This document shows, one piece after another, positions 42,550 to 52,119 of a stretch of 64,000 bases of DNA (the stretch's first letter is position 1; every line of letters starts with the position of its first letter). The DNA is from Candidatus Magnetominusculus dajiuhuensis (lineage in GTDB: Bacteria > Nitrospirota > Thermodesulfovibrionia > Thermodesulfovibrionales > Magnetobacteriaceae), in contig JADFXP010000008.1 in the NCBI GenBank assembly GCA_015233465.1, positions 51,099-115,098 on the forward strand, read 5' to 3'. The position numbers and the translations under genes are program-made. The notes under the pieces were generated by a model. It saw nothing but the letters and a program-made list of their open reading frames with translations, had not been told where the DNA came from and did not search any database.

Positions 42550-43770
42550 TTATACAGACTCTGTCTGCGCCATAAGATAAGCGCCTTTAGCTATTGATGT
42601 TAACGGTTCCTCTGCAACATTAATATAAGAAATCTCAAGAGGAAGTTTTACGCTCTTCATTGCCTTTTGGAATCTATCTCTAAAACCGTTAGGAAGCGAA
42701 GTGCCGCCGCTTAAAATAATCGGTATAGGACGCTCAAGTTTTGGAATGCGCTCACTGGAAGAAAATACATCCCTCATCGCCTTTAGAAGTGTAATTATCA
42801 AATCATCATAAAAAATCTGAAGCGCAATTATCGCCCTGTCAGAGACATCCTTAGATGTAAAATCAAGCCCTGCTTCTTTAATGCCCTTCATCTTTGTAGC
42901 TGACTCTCCTATTGAAGCCCCAGCCATCGCATCTATATAATCCCCGCCCTTTTGAATGCTGAAGGTAATGACAGGGACTGAATAATAAGCCAAACATACA
43001 TTACACATTCCGCCGCCAAAACTAATGCCAATGCCTGTATAATTTTCATTTTTAAGCTCTGACATTACTACAGCCAGACCCTCATTTATAGATATTGGAA
43101 CATAGCCAAGGGTAGATAAAAACCTTTTGATTACTGATTCATGATAAACTATTGATATATTTGAATCTACAGGCTGACCGGGTACGCTGAAACAGATGGT
43201 TTCGCCAAATTTTGTAGGCTTTGAAACAATGGAACTTACAACTGCCTTGATAACCTGAATGCCTTCGCTTTCCCTTGGGGATAAAATACCTTTATCAATA
43301 GACCTTCTTGTGTTTGTGTTAAACATATTGGCAAAGCCGTCAGCAGCATAACCGCTGATGTAAAATTTTTTATCAAATTCAAAAAACATTATATTGTTTT
43401 GTGCAAGAATATCTTTAGTAAAATTTGAGGCTGGTATTGTAAAAAAAGCATTAAGCTGTTTAAATGTCTTGAGAGATTCCCCTTTTTTAAAGGCAGACAC
43501 TACATGACTTGTACCTATATCAAGCCCTACTGGACCGGTTGTAACATTAGGTATTTTTTTGCCTTCTGCTTGTTCAGCATTAGAGCCTTCTGATTGTTTT
43601 GACTGAGATGTATCTGTTGCATGAGTAGAGACAGACGCTTTGGATGGTGTAGGTGGTTCCTGTGATTTTTTAGGCTCAGGCGAAAATGAAGTTACTGATG
43701 AAGTACCTTCACCTGATATGAGACTTTTTAATCTCTCTATCTCGCTTTCATAGTTATCTAAGTCTGCCAT
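42550..43770 (-). CDS. Actin/Hsp70-fold ATPase with disordered N-terminal extension, paralogue 1
   Basis: About 406 residues from the ATG at 43770, which has GGAGG eight bases before it. An ATG 5 codons further upstream would use that site as coding sequence. The first 80 residues are Ser/Thr/Pro/Gln-rich and probably disordered, after a short helix (NYESEIERLKSLI). The ATPase core has phosphate-1 GPVGLDIGTSHVV, phosphate-2 GISFGGGMCNVC and adenosine motif PIILSGGTSLPNG. There is no Hsp70 substrate-binding domain, so a filament-forming or regulatory actin homologue is more likely than a chaperone. A paralogue lies directly upstream. Confidence 0.8.
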   Translation of the reverse strand: MADLDNYESEIERLKSLISGEGTSSVTSFSPEPKKSQEPPTPSKASVSTHATDTSQSKQSEGSNAEQAEGKKIPNVTTGPVGLDIGTSHVVSAFKKGESLKTFKQLNAFFTIPASNFTKDILAQNNIMFFEFDKKFYISGYAADGFANMFNTNTRRSIDKGILSPRESEGIQVIKAVVSSIVSKPTKFGETICFSVPGQPVDSNISIVYHESVIKRFLSTLGYVPISINEGLAVVMSELKNENYTGIGISFGGGMCNVCLAYYSVPVITFSIQKGGDYIDAMAGASIGESATKMKGIKEAGLDFTSKDVSDRAIIALQIFYDDLIITLLKAMRDVFSSSERIPKLERPIPIILSGGTSLPNGFRDRFQKAMKSVKLPLEISYINVAEEPLTSIAKGAYLMAQTESV

Positions 43771-43941
43771 GTTTAATTCCTCCATAAATGGGATATTATT
43801 TTATTTTCTATAATTATTCTAATTTTTATAAATTACAAGTAATATAACATAATAAATATTTTTTTAATACATATAAATCGTTGATAACTTTGCATTATAA
43901 CGTTTTTTTATCAAGTAAATCTATTAATTAATAAAAAATTA

Positions 43942-45249
43942 TTAAATATTTTCTGTCATTGACATAATAAGAGCACCTTTAGCTGTAGAATTTAGGGGAT
44001 CGTTTGCCAGTCTTACAGAGGAAATATCAATTTGAAGGCTAATTTTTTTTAGTATTTCTTCAAACATACCTCTCACTCCGTTTGGAAGTGCTGACCCTCC
44101 GCTTAATACTATAGGAACTGCCTGAGATATCATTGGCAGATTCTCAGATCTATCAATTACTTTTTTAAGGCTTTTTACGAGTTTTATTATTAGGTCTTCA
44201 TAAAAAATAGCTAATGCAGTAGTCACTTTATCTTTAAAGGGATTTATTAGATCAAGACTTTCCTCTTTAAATAACTTTACCTTTGTTGCAGGAATTCCAA
44301 GTGATTGCCCTGCCATTAAATCAATATAATCTCCGCCAATTCTTATGCTGTAAGTTATAACTGGCACTGACAAAAATGAAAAACAAACATTGCACATCCC
44401 GCCGCCCATGCTGATGCCTATCCCTGTAAAATCATCTTCCGCTAGTTCAGACATTACAATTGCATGCCCTTCATTTATTGAAATAGGACTGTATCCGAGA
44501 GAGAGAAGATGTTGTTTTATCATAGATTCATGATATAAAGTGCTGACATAATCATCCAAAGGAGACCCTGGAACACTGAAACAAATAGTTTCACCGCTTA
44601 CTTTAGGCCCGCTTGTGATTGAATTAATCAATGAGGCGATAACTGCAATACCTTGTCCATCTGCTGCTTCTTTAGCGTTAAGCATACCCTTTTCAATTGG
44701 TCTTCTGGTGCTTGTGTTAAACATATTTGCAAAATTATCTGCTGCATAACCTGTTATATAAAGCAATTGGTTTGACTCAAAAAAGAGGATATTTTTATTT
44801 GTAAGCGTCTTTTTAGTGATATTAGTTGCTGGAACTGTAAAAAAAGCGTTTAATTGTTTAGTAGTTTTTATATGATTGCCATTATCTACGGCTAAAACTA
44901 TATGACTTGTGCCAATATCAAGACCAACAGGGCCAATAGTTGCCTCTATTGATTTAGTTATACCCATTTCATCAGAGATTAAAGGTTTGTCAGATGTAAT
45001 GAGAGATGTTCTAACCTTGTTTTCAGATGTTTTAGTAGTAGAATTGGCTTTTACCTTTGGAAACTGCTTTTTATCTTTGGATTCTTTAGATTCTATGGGC
45101 AAACCTCGCAAGGCATTATGATGTGCAAAATTATCTGAAGAAGACATTTGTCTTTGCTTATTTTGTACAAATTCCCTATGTTTTTGTTCAAGATCGGCAA
45201 GCCGAGCCTTTAAATCTATTAAATTGTGCGTTTCTACATTATTTTTCAT
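43942..45249 (-). CDS. Actin/Hsp70-fold ATPase with N-terminal extension, paralogue 2
   Basis: 435 residues, clearly homologous to the neighbour over the whole ATPase core (GPVGLDIGTSHIV from about 107, LNAFFTVPATNITKKTL, GISMGGGMCNVC, VLSGGSALPNG). The N-terminal 100 residues differ, with a short coiled-coil-like helix (LKARLADLEQKHREFVQNK) and then a Lys/Ser-rich stretch. Tandem copies could form a two-component filament or act on different partners. A J-domain membrane protein is divergently encoded 233 bases away. The intervening 43786-43941 is AT-rich with nothing identified. Confidence 0.8.
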   Translation of the reverse strand: MKNNVETHNLIDLKARLADLEQKHREFVQNKQRQMSSSDNFAHHNALRGLPIESKESKDKKQFPKVKANSTTKTSENKVRTSLITSDKPLISDEMGITKSIEATIGPVGLDIGTSHIVLAVDNGNHIKTTKQLNAFFTVPATNITKKTLTNKNILFFESNQLLYITGYAADNFANMFNTSTRRPIEKGMLNAKEAADGQGIAVIASLINSITSGPKVSGETICFSVPGSPLDDYVSTLYHESMIKQHLLSLGYSPISINEGHAIVMSELAEDDFTGIGISMGGGMCNVCFSFLSVPVITYSIRIGGDYIDLMAGQSLGIPATKVKLFKEESLDLINPFKDKVTTALAIFYEDLIIKLVKSLKKVIDRSENLPMISQAVPIVLSGGSALPNGVRGMFEEILKKISLQIDISSVRLANDPLNSTAKGALIMSMTENI

Positions 45250-45482
45250 AAAGATTGCTTCTAACTTTAGTTTATTCTATTTTAAGATACTATAGATTAG
45301 CATATCTAATAATAAAATACAATCTTCCTATCTATGATTTTTGATTTTAAGAAGCCTTCATCTAATAAATCAGAAATATATAATCTTTTAATATCCTTTC
45401 CTAAAGTTATAAATTAATAAAAAAATATAACTAACTGAAAAATAATCTTTTTTTTTATAAATCATTTAAGTTATAATCCATT

Positions 45483-46541
45483 ATGAGCGGATTAATTTTA
45501 GCGATAAACAGGATTTCCTATAAGATTCCTTCTTTATTTAGGATTAAAGAGAGGTTTTTATTTAATCCTGATGTTAGTTTCAAGGTTGATGCAGTTATCA
45601 ACTCATTAAAGATTTGTCTGACTGGGATAGTATTTGCTGCAATATTTCAGAGGCTTCCTCTAATTGAATTTATAGGATTTGTCGTTACCTTATTTATCTT
45701 TATATATCTATGGATGATTTTGCGCGGTGAGAAGTTTTTTGGCAGCACAGATATGGAAAAGATTAAATCCGAGAGAATCAAGATAAGAAGGCTTCATAAG
45801 CAGGCAGAACTTGATAGAGAACGCGCAAATGCCGAACTTAAAATGGTTGAGGAAATGCGTCAAACATATGAAAATAAATATAAAAATGAGTTGGAAAATA
45901 TCAAGATTGAATATCTTAAACTTGATCAATTACGCACTCAAACTGAGATGGAGCTACAAAAGGTAAAAAAAGAACGCGATATCGCGCTTGAGCGTGAAAG
46001 ATATAATAAAAACACCGTTGACACAAAAGAGTACATTAAACTACAGACAGAAAACTATAGACTTCAAAATCTTTTAATAGAAGTGCAGCAGGAACTTCAA
46101 AAAACCGATGATGAGCTAAAATATCTAAAAGAACAAAAGACTGTAGATATATTTGCTAAAGAGGCTGCAAAGATTCAGAATGAATATCTAAAGGTTGAGC
46201 AAATGAAAATACAGGCGCAAGATGAACTTGCAAAGGCAAATGCCGAGCGCAAGCGCGCTATGGAATTATTCAAAAAGGCAGAAGAAGAACTATCTAAAAC
46301 AAATTTAACCATTGGTCTCAACGAGCATCACTCTCACAATCCATATGAAATACTTGGAGTTCATCCGTCTGATTCAATGGAGACTATAAGAGAAATCTAT
46401 AAAAAATTAATATGTATCTATCATCCAGACAAACACGGAAGCCTTAACCTCTTATCTAAAAAACAAAAAAATGACTTTATGGCTAAGATTAACGCAAGCT
46501 ACGACCTTGTAACAAAGCAGCAAAAGATCAGATGTAATTAA
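45483..46541 (+). CDS. Membrane-anchored coiled-coil protein with C-terminal J domain
   Basis: 352 residues. Membrane helices at about 44-60 and 65-82 are followed by about 190 residues of charged coiled coil (for example EKIKSERIKIRRLHKQAEL and ERANAELKMVEEM). A C-terminal J domain starts near 288 (NPYEILGVHPSDSMETI) with the HPD tripeptide intact (IYHPDKHG). J domains stimulate Hsp70 ATPases, so the actin/Hsp70-fold pair encoded divergently is an attractive but unproven partner. No strong ribosome-binding site is visible before the ATG at 45483. Confidence 0.83.
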   Translation: MSGLILAINRISYKIPSLFRIKERFLFNPDVSFKVDAVINSLKICLTGIVFAAIFQRLPLIEFIGFVVTLFIFIYLWMILRGEKFFGSTDMEKIKSERIKIRRLHKQAELDRERANAELKMVEEMRQTYENKYKNELENIKIEYLKLDQLRTQTEMELQKVKKERDIALERERYNKNTVDTKEYIKLQTENYRLQNLLIEVQQELQKTDDELKYLKEQKTVDIFAKEAAKIQNEYLKVEQMKIQAQDELAKANAERKRAMELFKKAEEELSKTNLTIGLNEHHSHNPYEILGVHPSDSMETIREIYKKLICIYHPDKHGSLNLLSKKQKNDFMAKINASYDLVTKQQKIRCN

Positions 46542-46581
46542 CTAATCATTCATAAAAAATGGCAGCAATATCTTTTAAATA

Positions 46582-46634
46582 ATGGGTTCAAAGGGACAAG
46601 TCCCTTTGCGGGAGCTTGAGGGCAGAGCCCTCAT
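46582..46634 (+). repeat. GC-rich double-hairpin repeat, copy 9
   Basis: Forward copy, AAAGGGACAAGTCCCTTT and GAGGGCAGAGCCCTC, both arms perfect. It lies between the convergent J-domain and small exported protein genes. Confidence 0.85.
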
Positions 46635-46651
46635 TCTATAGTTACTTAAAA

Positions 46652-47032
46652 TCAATGCGTGCTATGAGCGGCGCGCCCTCCCTGACTGCTGAAGTAAAGG
46701 AGCAATCTGCCTAAAGCCCCTATTGAAAAGGAAACATAAGGAGCGGCATAAAAAGGTTCTTTTTCCTTTGATGATTGAAATAAGCTTAGATCCTCATCAG
46801 TAAATTTCAAATTCAATTGTCTTGTATCATTAACACCATTATCAGTCTTTGGTTCATCATCTAATACTGGCTTCTGCACTATCTTTAGATTTGTATTTTC
46901 ATCAGACCTCATATCAGTCTTCGTTGACTGCACTTGTTCTTCAGCAAAGATTAGATTATTTCCTATTAAAAATATACAAAAACTTATAATAATAGAAGAA
47001 ACTATTAATATATTATATTTTATAATTTTCAT
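46652..47032 (-). CDS. Small membrane or exported protein, unknown
   Basis: 126 residues. An N-terminal signal or anchor (about 8-30, ILIVSSIIISFCIFLIGNNL, ending FAEEQ) precedes a polar, probably disordered stretch (TDMRSDENTNLKIVQK). The end is a second weakly hydrophobic segment with a Gly/His-rich tail (SSQGGRAAHSTH). Not recognised. It is 9 bases after the 105-residue gene, so probably the same transcript. Confidence 0.55.
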   Translation of the reverse strand: MKIIKYNILIVSSIIISFCIFLIGNNLIFAEEQVQSTKTDMRSDENTNLKIVQKPVLDDEPKTDNGVNDTRQLNLKFTDEDLSLFQSSKEKEPFYAAPYVSFSIGALGRLLLYFSSQGGRAAHSTH

Positions 47033-47041
47033 TGATTACAC

Positions 47042-47359
47042 TCATTTAACCTTTAAATAAAGACATAAATAACCCTTTTCGCAAAAATCAAAATTAATAG
47101 TCTCTCTTGCAAGTATTGAGACGCTCATAGCAACCTCTTCTAATTTATTCAATACCGCATCCATAGTATCATCAGGAAGGTCATATAGTTCAAGTATATC
47201 AATTATATCATCCATATCACCGGTATTATAAGACTCTAAGACCATTATCCCATTTTTAGCAGCAGCAGGATTAGAGGCTAGCCGTGCCTTTGCTAATTTA
47301 ATCTGATGATCTAAACGCTCCATACACACGCCATATATTTTTACGCCTTCTATACTCAT
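47042..47359 (-). CDS. 105-residue protein of unknown function
   Basis: The start MSIEGVKIYGVCMERLDHQI (47359) is chosen because GGAGGAGGG lies 4 bases before it. A longer frame from 47374 would read through that site. The sequence is soluble, acidic and probably helical (NTGDMDDIIDILELYDLPDD, TMDAVLNKLEEVAMSVSILA). No family recognised. It is divergent from kdpA, whose promoter must lie in the shared 47360-47496 region; I see no clear -35/-10 there and no kdpF. Confidence 0.6.
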   Translation of the reverse strand: MSIEGVKIYGVCMERLDHQIKLAKARLASNPAAAKNGIMVLESYNTGDMDDIIDILELYDLPDDTMDAVLNKLEEVAMSVSILARETINFDFCEKGYLCLYLKVK

Positions 47360-47496
47360 TATACCCTCCTCCACAATTCATGATTTATGATTATAACTGA
47401 TTTTTATATTTTTTTTATATTTTCAAGATGAATTTTTACACCTTTTTTATGGTTAGAAAAACTACTATTAATTAAGAATCAACAAAAGGAGGTTAT

Positions 47497-49188
47497 ATGA
47501 CACAATCTGACGTATTAACGCTGATAACTTTTTTTATAGTAATATCGGGTGGAACATATATCTTAGGCGAATATATGTATGCTGTTTTTTCAAAGAATAA
47601 CTATACTTGGCTCAAGATACCATCAATAATTGAAATCAAGTTTTATAAAATTATGGGGATTAATCCAGATGAGGAAATGAATTATAAGGAGTATCTATCT
47701 GTCCTTCTGATATTTAATTTCATAGGGGCAATAGTCCTGTTATTTATTTTAATGGCACAAGGAATACTTCCATTTAACCCGCAACACCTTGCTGGAGTTC
47801 CTTTTTGGCTTGCCTTTAACACAACTATAAGTTTTGTAACAAACACGAATTGGCAGGCTTATTCAGGAGAAAATACTCTAAGTTATCTTTCACAATTTTC
47901 AGGGCTTACAGTCCATAACTTTCTAAGCGCTGCAACTGGAATTACCGTTCTTTTAGCCTTTGCAAGGGCTTTTAAAACAAAACCATCACACGAACTTGGT
48001 AATTTCTGGGTAGACCTTACAAAGACACTTATTTATCTGTTTTTACCGCTGTCTATAATTCTTTCCATTTTCCTGATCAGCCAAGGCGTAGTTCAAACCT
48101 TTAGTCCTTATATAACTGCAACAACCATAGAAGGCTCTAAACAGCTTATTCCTTTAGGTCCAGCAGCCTCTCAAATTGCAATAAAACAGCTCGGAACAAA
48201 TGGAGGAGGCTTCTTTGGAGTCAATAGCGCCCATCCCTTTGAAAACGCAACACCATTTAGCAATTTCTTAGAAATGATTTCACTCCTTTTAATTCCAGCA
48301 GCCCTTCCCTATACATTTGGCCGTCTAATAGGGTCTCGCAGACAAGGGATGATCATATGGAGCGCTATGGCAATTTTATTAATAACTGGTCTTGGTATTG
48401 GTCTTTGGGCAGAATATCAAGGCAATTCAGCACTCTCAGGACTACCGTTTATGGAAGGTAAAGAGGTTCGTTTTGGAATTACAAACAGCGTTCTTTGGGG
48501 GGTATCAACTACTGCTACAGCTAATGGTTCTGTAAATGCCATGCATAGCAGCTTTGCCCCAATTACAGGGATGATTGCCACAATAAACTTAATGTTAGGA
48601 GAGATAATATATGGAGGAGTTGGAACAGGTCTGACAGGAATGCTGATGTATGTTATATTAACCGTCTTCATAACAGGCCTTATGGTAGGAAGAACTCCTG
48701 AGTATCTTGGCAAGAAAATTGAGGCAAGGGAGATTAAACTTGCGATTATTACAATATTAATTCCAAGCGCATTAATCCTTATTGGTTCTATGATTGCCTC
48801 TACAACTCAAATGGGACTATCATCTTTGGGCAACAAAGGACCGCATGGGCTGATGGAGATTCTTTATACCTATTCCTCTTGTTCACAAAACAATGGAAGC
48901 GCATTTGGCGGACTAAACGCTAATACGGCATTTTATAATAGTTCACTTGGAATATGTATGCTGATTGGAAGATTAGTTTCAATCATATTTCCTCTGGCTA
49001 TAGCTGGAAATTTAGCTCAAAAGAAATATACCCCGCCATCATTAGGGACATTTCCAACTGATAATATGTTATTTGTAACCTTGCTCATAGGGGTTATACT
49101 TATTGTAGGCGGTTTAACCTTCTTCCCTGCATTAAGTCTTGGCTCTATTGTAGAACACATTCTGATGCAAAAAGGAATTTTATTTTAA
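47497..49188 (+). CDS. kdpA: K+-transporting ATPase, subunit A
   Basis: A 563-residue KdpA, the K+-selective channel-like subunit of the Kdp pump, with about ten membrane helices. Four pore-loop motifs are visible, including SFVTNTNWQAYSGE, KQLGTNGGGFFGVNSAHPF and CSQNNGSAFGGLN. AAAGGAGG precedes the ATG. First gene of kdpA-kdpB-kdpC-porin-kdpD-kdpE. The usual tiny kdpF in front is not apparent. Confidence 0.96.
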   Translation: MTQSDVLTLITFFIVISGGTYILGEYMYAVFSKNNYTWLKIPSIIEIKFYKIMGINPDEEMNYKEYLSVLLIFNFIGAIVLLFILMAQGILPFNPQHLAGVPFWLAFNTTISFVTNTNWQAYSGENTLSYLSQFSGLTVHNFLSAATGITVLLAFARAFKTKPSHELGNFWVDLTKTLIYLFLPLSIILSIFLISQGVVQTFSPYITATTIEGSKQLIPLGPAASQIAIKQLGTNGGGFFGVNSAHPFENATPFSNFLEMISLLLIPAALPYTFGRLIGSRRQGMIIWSAMAILLITGLGIGLWAEYQGNSALSGLPFMEGKEVRFGITNSVLWGVSTTATANGSVNAMHSSFAPITGMIATINLMLGEIIYGGVGTGLTGMLMYVILTVFITGLMVGRTPEYLGKKIEAREIKLAIITILIPSALILIGSMIASTTQMGLSSLGNKGPHGLMEILYTYSSCSQNNGSAFGGLNANTAFYNSSLGICMLIGRLVSIIFPLAIAGNLAQKKYTPPSLGTFPTDNMLFVTLLIGVILIVGGLTFFPALSLGSIVEHILMQKGILF

Positions 49189-49192
49189 TTTT

Positions 49193-49245
49193 GTAGGGGC
49201 AGGCTGAGCTTGCCCTTTAGGGTAACCACAAGGGTTACCCCTACG
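49193..49245. repeat. GTAGGGGCAGG hairpin pair between kdpA and kdpB
   Basis: Two hairpins in the second-family style: GGGGCAGGCTGAGCTTGCCC (imperfect) and AGGGTAACC/GGTTACCCCT, bounded by GTAGGGGC and CCCCTACG. It is inside the kdp operon, so it is probably not a strong terminator. Confidence 0.65.
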
Positions 49246-49272
49246 ATTTTAATTATTTATAAAGGAGACAAA

Positions 49273-51363
49273 ATGGAAAAAAGGAAAAAAGACTATTCCG
49301 CATTTGATAAAAAAATATTTAAGCAGGCGTTAAAGGATTCATTTATAAAGATGGATCCAAATACTCAAATCAGAAACTTCGTGATGTTTGTGGTCTTGAT
49401 TGGGGCATTTATTACAACCATCATCACAATCTTAAATGTCATTAACCATGAACCTTTTGGATTTAATCTTCAGTTGTCGCTATGGCTATGGATTACGCTT
49501 ATCTTTGCTAATTTTGCAGAGGCCATTGCAGAAGGAAAGGGAAAGGCACAGGCTGAGAGTTTAAAAAAATCTAAAAAGGATATTATCGCCCATCTTCTAA
49601 TAGATAACAATCAAATAAAGGACATCTCTGCCACAGAGTTAAAAAAAGGCAATATAGTTGTCTGTACTGCAGGGGACATGATCCCTTTAGACGGCGAGAT
49701 AATTGAAGGGATTGCAAGCGTAAATGAATCCGCAATTACTGGAGAATCAGCCCCTGTTATCCGCGAAAGCGGCGGAGACCGCTCTGCTGTTACAGGAGGA
49801 ACTCAGGTTCTAAGCGATAGAATTGTAATTAAGGTCACTGTAAATCAAGGAGAATCCTTTATTGACAGACTTATTGCCCTTGTTGAAGGGGCTTCAAGGA
49901 AAAAGACCCCAAATGAGATAGCATTATCAATTCTACTAGTAAGTCTTACAATTCTATTTATATTAGCGGTTGTTACGCTTAAAGGTTTTATAATCTATAG
50001 CGAAAAGGAATCCGTGACCATTGGACTATCAAATTCAACTATTCCAATCTTGATAGCCCTTATAGTCTGCTTAATCCCTACGACTATTGGAGGCCTTCTT
50101 TCAGCCATTGGCATAAGCGGAATGGACAGGCTGATTAGAAAAAATGTCATAGCAATGAGTGGTAAGGCAGTAGAGGCAGCTGGAGACGTTGATGTATTAC
50201 TCATAGATAAAACCGGCACAATTACTTATGGAAATAGACAGGCTTCTGAATTTATTGCAAATAATGACACAAAGGCTTCTGAATTAGCAAGATTTGCTCA
50301 GAGCGCTTCTTTGGCAGATACAACGCCTGAAGGCGAATCAATCATGGACTTGGCGGAAGGGAAATACGGCTTACCTAAGATATCACAGACTCCAAATATG
50401 ACCTTTATACCTTTTTCTGCGCAGACTGCTATGAGCGGAGTTGATATTATTGAAGACAATAAGACAATAATGGTTAGAAAGGGATCCGTTAATGCAATTG
50501 TTCAATTTGTAACCAAAAAAGGAGGAGTCTTTCCTCCAAAAGTACGAAGTACTGCAGATATTATTGCTAGAAGTGGGGCAACTCCGCTAGTTGTAGCTAA
50601 AGATGAACAAGTGCTTGGGATTATTGTTCTTAAAGATATCGTGAAAGAGGGTATAGCCAAACGATTTGCAGAACTAAGAAAGATGGGAATAAAGACAATA
50701 ATGATTACTGGAGATAATCCTTTAACAGCAGCGACCATAGCAGCAGAGGCAGGAGTGGACGATTATATCTCAGAGGCAAAACCAGAAGATAAACTACAAC
50801 GTATTATATTAGAACAAGAACAAGGGCATCTTATAGCAATGGTAGGAGATGGCACAAACGATGCCCCAGCCCTTGCGCAGGCTGACGTAGCGGTTGCAAT
50901 GAACACAGGAACTCAAGCAGCAAGAGAGGCTGGAAATATGATTGACCTTGACAGCAGCCCTACAAAGTTGATAGAGATTGTTGAAGTGGGAAAGCAGCTT
51001 CTCATGACACGCGGGTCGCTTACTACATTTAGTATAGCAAATGATATTTCAAAGTATTTTGCCATACTGCCAGCGTTGTTTATTGGGCTCTATGCAGATA
51101 AATTAGGACATAGCCCTTTGGCGATTTTAAACATCATGCACCTTGCCTCTCCAATGAGCGCCATATTAAGCGCAGTAATATTTAATGCCTTAATCATAGT
51201 TGCGCTTATTCCGCTTGCTTTAAAAGGCGTTAAATATCGGCCTATAGGGGCAAAGGCATTAATGGTTAGAAATATGACGGTTTATGGGTTTGGAGGGATT
51301 ATTGCTCCTTTTATTGGAATTAAATTAATTGATATTTTTATCAATGCAGTTCATCTTGTGTAG
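49273..51363 (+). CDS. kdpB: K+-transporting P-type ATPase, subunit B
   Basis: 696 residues from the ATG at 49273, behind AAAGGAG. A longer frame from 49210 runs through the repeat and is rejected. The phosphorylated Asp is in [12 protein letters not shown]. The actuator loop has [16 protein letters not shown], and the hinge is [20 protein letters not shown]. KdpB couples ATP hydrolysis to K+ movement through KdpA. About seven membrane helices. Confidence 0.97.
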   Translation: MEKRKKDYSAFDKKIFKQALKDSFIKMDPNTQIRNFVMFVVLIGAFITTIITILNVINHEPFGFNLQLSLWLWITLIFANFAEAIAEGKGKAQAESLKKSKKDIIAHLLIDNNQIKDISATELKKGNIVVCTAGDMIPLDGEIIEGIASVNESAITGESAPVIRESGGDRSAVTGGTQVLSDRIVIKVTVNQGESFIDRLIALVEGASRKKTPNEIALSILLVSLTILFILAVVTLKGFIIYSEKESVTIGLSNSTIPILIALIVCLIPTTIGGLLSAIGISGMDRLIRKNVIAMSGKAVEAAGDVDVLLIDKTGTITYGNRQASEFIANNDTKASELARFAQSASLADTTPEGESIMDLAEGKYGLPKISQTPNMTFIPFSAQTAMSGVDIIEDNKTIMVRKGSVNAIVQFVTKKGGVFPPKVRSTADIIARSGATPLVVAKDEQVLGIIVLKDIVKEGIAKRFAELRKMGIKTIMITGDNPLTAATIAAEAGVDDYISEAKPEDKLQRIILEQEQGHLIAMVGDGTNDAPALAQADVAVAMNTGTQAAREAGNMIDLDSSPTKLIEIVEVGKQLLMTRGSLTTFSIANDISKYFAILPALFIGLYADKLGHSPLAILNIMHLASPMSAILSAVIFNALIIVALIPLALKGVKYRPIGAKALMVRNMTVYGFGGIIAPFIGIKLIDIFINAVHLV

Positions 51364-51365
51364 GA

Positions 51366-51436
51366 AGATTGGAGGTTACACCCCCAATTAAGGAGAAGCG
51401 ATGGGGGCTGCACCCCCAAACCCCGCAAGGCATTTA
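51366..51436. repeat. Degenerate repeat between kdpB and kdpC
   Basis: Contains GGAGGTTACACCCCC, then GGGGGCTGCACCCCC and AACCCCGCAAGGCATTTA, like 14690-14745. Fills the gap between kdpB and kdpC. Confidence 0.55.
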
Positions 51437-51449
51437 GGAGAAGACAATT

Positions 51450-52079
51450 ATGAAAAAAGATATTATAATAAGTATTAAATATATGATAGCTTCAACCATC
51501 ATCTTAGGGTTTGCATACACAATTTTTATAACCTTTATTGCTCAGACATTTTTTTACTCAAGGGGGCATGGCAGTCCTATAGTAAGTAACGGGGTAGTTA
51601 TCGGCTCGGAATTGCTTGCGCAGGAATTCAAAGACCCAAAATGGTTTTGGGAAAGACCGTCAGCTACAAAATATGTAACTCTTGACGATAAAACTAATGC
51701 TCCAGTACCAACTGGAGCATCAAATTATGGGGCTATTAATAAGGATTTGAAAAAAGAGGTTGATGAAAGGGTTTTAGCCATTTCAAAAGACAACCCTGCT
51801 GCCACAATTACAAACATTCCGCCAGACTTGCTATTTACATCAGCTAGCGGACTTGACCCCCATATAAGCCCTGAGGCAGCATATTTTCAGATTTCAAGGA
51901 TAGCACAGGCAAGAAATATGGGCAGTGAAGAGAAAAACAAACTTGTTGAAATGGTTAGAACCCATGTTGAACCCCCTCAATACTATTTATTTGGTATGCC
52001 AAGGGTAAATGTGCTAAAATTAAATATGTATTTAAAACAATATTATGAACAACACCCTGACCCTATCAACAATAAATAA
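51450..52079 (+). CDS. kdpC: K+-transporting ATPase, subunit C
   Basis: A 209-residue KdpC with one N-terminal membrane helix (about 11-32), then an extracytoplasmic domain with GSELLAQEFKDPKWFWERPSA-type sequence, SASGLDPHISPEAAYFQI and FGMPRVNVLKLN, all family-typical. It assists K+ and ATP binding in the KdpABC complex. TTTAGGAG precedes the ATG. Confidence 0.95.
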   Translation: MKKDIIISIKYMIASTIILGFAYTIFITFIAQTFFYSRGHGSPIVSNGVVIGSELLAQEFKDPKWFWERPSATKYVTLDDKTNAPVPTGASNYGAINKDLKKEVDERVLAISKDNPAATITNIPPDLLFTSASGLDPHISPEAAYFQISRIAQARNMGSEEKNKLVEMVRTHVEPPQYYLFGMPRVNVLKLNMYLKQYYEQHPDPINNK

Positions 52080-52119
52080 GACTTTTGACAAAAAATACAT
52101 TTATAAAAGGAGTTTTATT

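Noticed and set aside
42550..45249. Actin-like pair as MamK magnetosome genes or ParM plasmid partition genes
   Set aside because: No other magnetosome or partition genes are nearby, and the long tails are unlike either; the general actin/Hsp70 fold is all that is supported.
49210..49272. N-terminal extension of kdpB
   Set aside because: It is translated from a repeat element; ATG 49273 has AAAGGAG and matches KdpB starts.
52045..52119. N-terminal extension of the porin gene
   Set aside because: It overlaps kdpC, and the ATG at 52120 has both a ribosome-binding site and a signal peptide directly after it.
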